NCBI RefSeq assembly: GCF_026239655.1
Contig: NZ_JAPIVO010000003.1
Location: 496,001-560,000 of the forward strand
Direction: 5' to 3'
Origin: Pedobacter sp. MR2016-24
Lineage (GTDB): Bacteria > Bacteroidota > Bacteroidia > Sphingobacteriales > Sphingobacteriaceae
DNA: 64,000 bases
Both the position numbers and the translations under genes were made by a program. The notes beneath the pieces are model-generated. The model made no database searches. It saw only the letters and a program-made list of their open reading frames with translations, and was not told the origin of the DNA. Shown piece by piece: positions 62,991-64,000 of this stretch; within the stretch, counting starts at the first letter, position 1; each line of letters begins with the position of its first letter.

Positions 62991-64000
62991 TTATCCAGTT
63001 GGATGCAGTTTAAATTCCAGCCTGAACTGCGTCCCACAGTTTACTTTGCTTTCTACAGATATGGTTCCGCCAAGTGTCTCTATCTGTGTTTTTACCATAA
63101 AGAGTCCCATGCCTTTACCTTCCACATGGCTATGGAATCGTTTATACAATCCAAACACCTGTCCCTTGTTCTTTACGAGGTCAATACCGATACCATTGTC
63201 AGTAAAGGTTAAGATAAATGTATCGCCTATTTTTTCAGTTTTAATTTCAATGACCGGATTAACAGCAGGCTGACGGTATTTTATACTGTTTGAAATCAGG
63301 TTGTAAAATATGCTGTGCAGGAAACTTTTTAATGTCCAAATTTCGTCGCCGGCATTAAAGTCGGTAATGAACTCAACTTTCTGCTCGCTGATCAGGTTGG
63401 GTAAATATGTTAAAACCTCTTCCAGCAATCTGGAAAGAATGATAGTCTCCTTATTTTCTATAATTTCACGCTTCAACTGGAGAATAGCATTCAAATCTAT
63501 GATTACAGTATCCAGCTTTCTGGTCGAGGCGATCAGGTGATCCATTAATATACTGCTCTCCCCATCTCCGACCTGGTCTTTACGCAGTACCTCGGCCAAA
63601 CCAATGATATTCGCGACCGGAGCCCGGAGGTTATGTGAAATGATATAGGAAAATTGTTCCAGATCATTGTTACGCTTTAAGATATCAGATACCATCTTGG
63701 TGCGTTCCATCTCACCAAACTTGCGTTCAGTAATATCTTTGAAAAAGATAGACAAACCTTTAGCGGATGGATACACGGTAATGTCCAGCCAGCAATTCAG
63801 GCTTTTCAAAAACCATTCATAGTTATGCACCTTATTCTCCTTAGCTGCAGTCAGCGTATTCAGGTGGCTAAGGGTGCCTATAGCATTTTCGTATAGATCC
63901 CAAATATTTCGGCCAATCACTTCTTCTCTTTTTTTCTGAAGAATACTTTCTGCTTCTTTGTTCCAGTAGGTGATCATCCAGTTGATATCAAGGGTGAAAA
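62991..64000 (-). CDS. PAS-domain sensor histidine kinase, C-terminal part (truncated by window edge)
   Basis: The frame continues past the right edge; the ATG at 63977 lies inside a PAS domain (upstream in-frame residues FTLDINW), so it is not the real start. Visible: PAS (YWNKEAESILQKKREEVIGR), a PAC-like end (GLSIFFKDITERKF), HisKA with phospho-acceptor His in SYIISHNLRAPVANIIGLAE, and HATPase_c (NLISNSIKYR, DNGIGIDL, GKGMGLFMV). A cytosolic kinase is likely from the visible part; the sensor half and partner are outside the window. Confidence 0.93.
   Translation of the reverse strand, partial: FTLDINWMITYWNKEAESILQKKREEVIGRNIWDLYENAIGTLSHLNTLTAAKENKVHNYEWFLKSLNCWLDITVYPSAKGLSIFFKDITERKFGEMERTKMVSDILKRNNDLEQFSYIISHNLRAPVANIIGLAEVLRKDQVGDGESSILMDHLIASTRKLDTVIIDLNAILQLKREIIENKETIILSRLLEEVLTYLPNLISEQKVEFITDFNAGDEIWTLKSFLHSIFYNLISNSIKYRQPAVNPVIEIKTEKIGDTFILTFTDNGIGIDLVKNKGQVFGLYKRFHSHVEGKGMGLFMVKTQIETLGGTISVESKVNCGTQFRLEFKLHPTG

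Overview
The window looks like chromosomal DNA of a Bacteroidota bacterium, most likely Sphingobacteriaceae (Pedobacter-like). The evidence is two SusC/SusD pairs, TlpA/DUF4369 proteins, a DUF6377 regulator, several AraC regulators, a LytS/LytTR pair, starts without Shine-Dalgarno sequences, and promoters of the Bacteroidota TTG...TAnnTTTG type. It holds about 51 protein genes. No rRNA, tRNA, CRISPR array, integrase or transposase was seen.

Region 1 (1-4.9 kb): the end of a SusC receptor, its SusD lipoprotein, and two TlpA-like thioredoxins in one operon. The first thioredoxin has lost both active-site cysteines (WFVPF); the second keeps WCVPC. A hybrid histidine kinase converges on them.

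Region 2 (6.7-25.5 kb): a stress-type island with its own regulators. It holds a Na+/H+ antiporter, a DUF1275 protein - TPR sensor kinase - sigma54 response regulator operon, a second sigma54 activator, alpha/beta hydrolases, a thioredoxin-reductase-like flavoprotein, DUF2630, pyruvate oxidase, MaoC, PRC-barrel, DUF4142 and Hsp20. The main finding is here. Six transcription units (antiporter, DUF1275 operon, hydrolase, DUF2630, pyruvate oxidase, MaoC operon) share one promoter design. A 24-bp upstream element, made of TCGTAAAW followed by the palindrome TNACG-N6-CGTNA, sits 52-54 bp upstream of a sigma54-like -24/-12 element, always in the same orientation towards the gene. These promoters also settle several start codons. 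Hsp20 has a good sigma54 element too, with a different 14-bp palindrome. The two sigma54 activators have nearly identical recognition helices and are the obvious candidates to bind the shared element.

Region 3 (25.5-42.2 kb): membrane-anchored and classical AraC regulators, DUF2306, a possible clan-CE (SUMO-protease/YopJ-like) cysteine protease, an aldo/keto reductase, a DisA-N-like nucleotide-binding protein, and a ZnuD-like TonB receptor with a divergent lipoprotein sharing a palindrome between back-to-back promoters. It also has Gfo/Idh/MocA, YceI and condensation-type acyltransferase genes, a Crp/Fnr regulator and a third salicylate-esterase-like hydrolase.

Region 4 (42.3-64 kb): a second SusC/SusD pair with a DUF6377 regulator, an FeS photolyase divergent from a flavin reductase, an SDR enzyme with an AraC regulator, a LytS/LytTR pair divergent from a TonB-receptor-like barrel protein, a lipoprotein with an internal repeat, a DoxX-like protein with a twin CX3C tail, a secreted protein with a thioester-domain signature, an MsbA-type ABC exporter, and the 3' part of a PAS histidine kinase that runs off the right edge.
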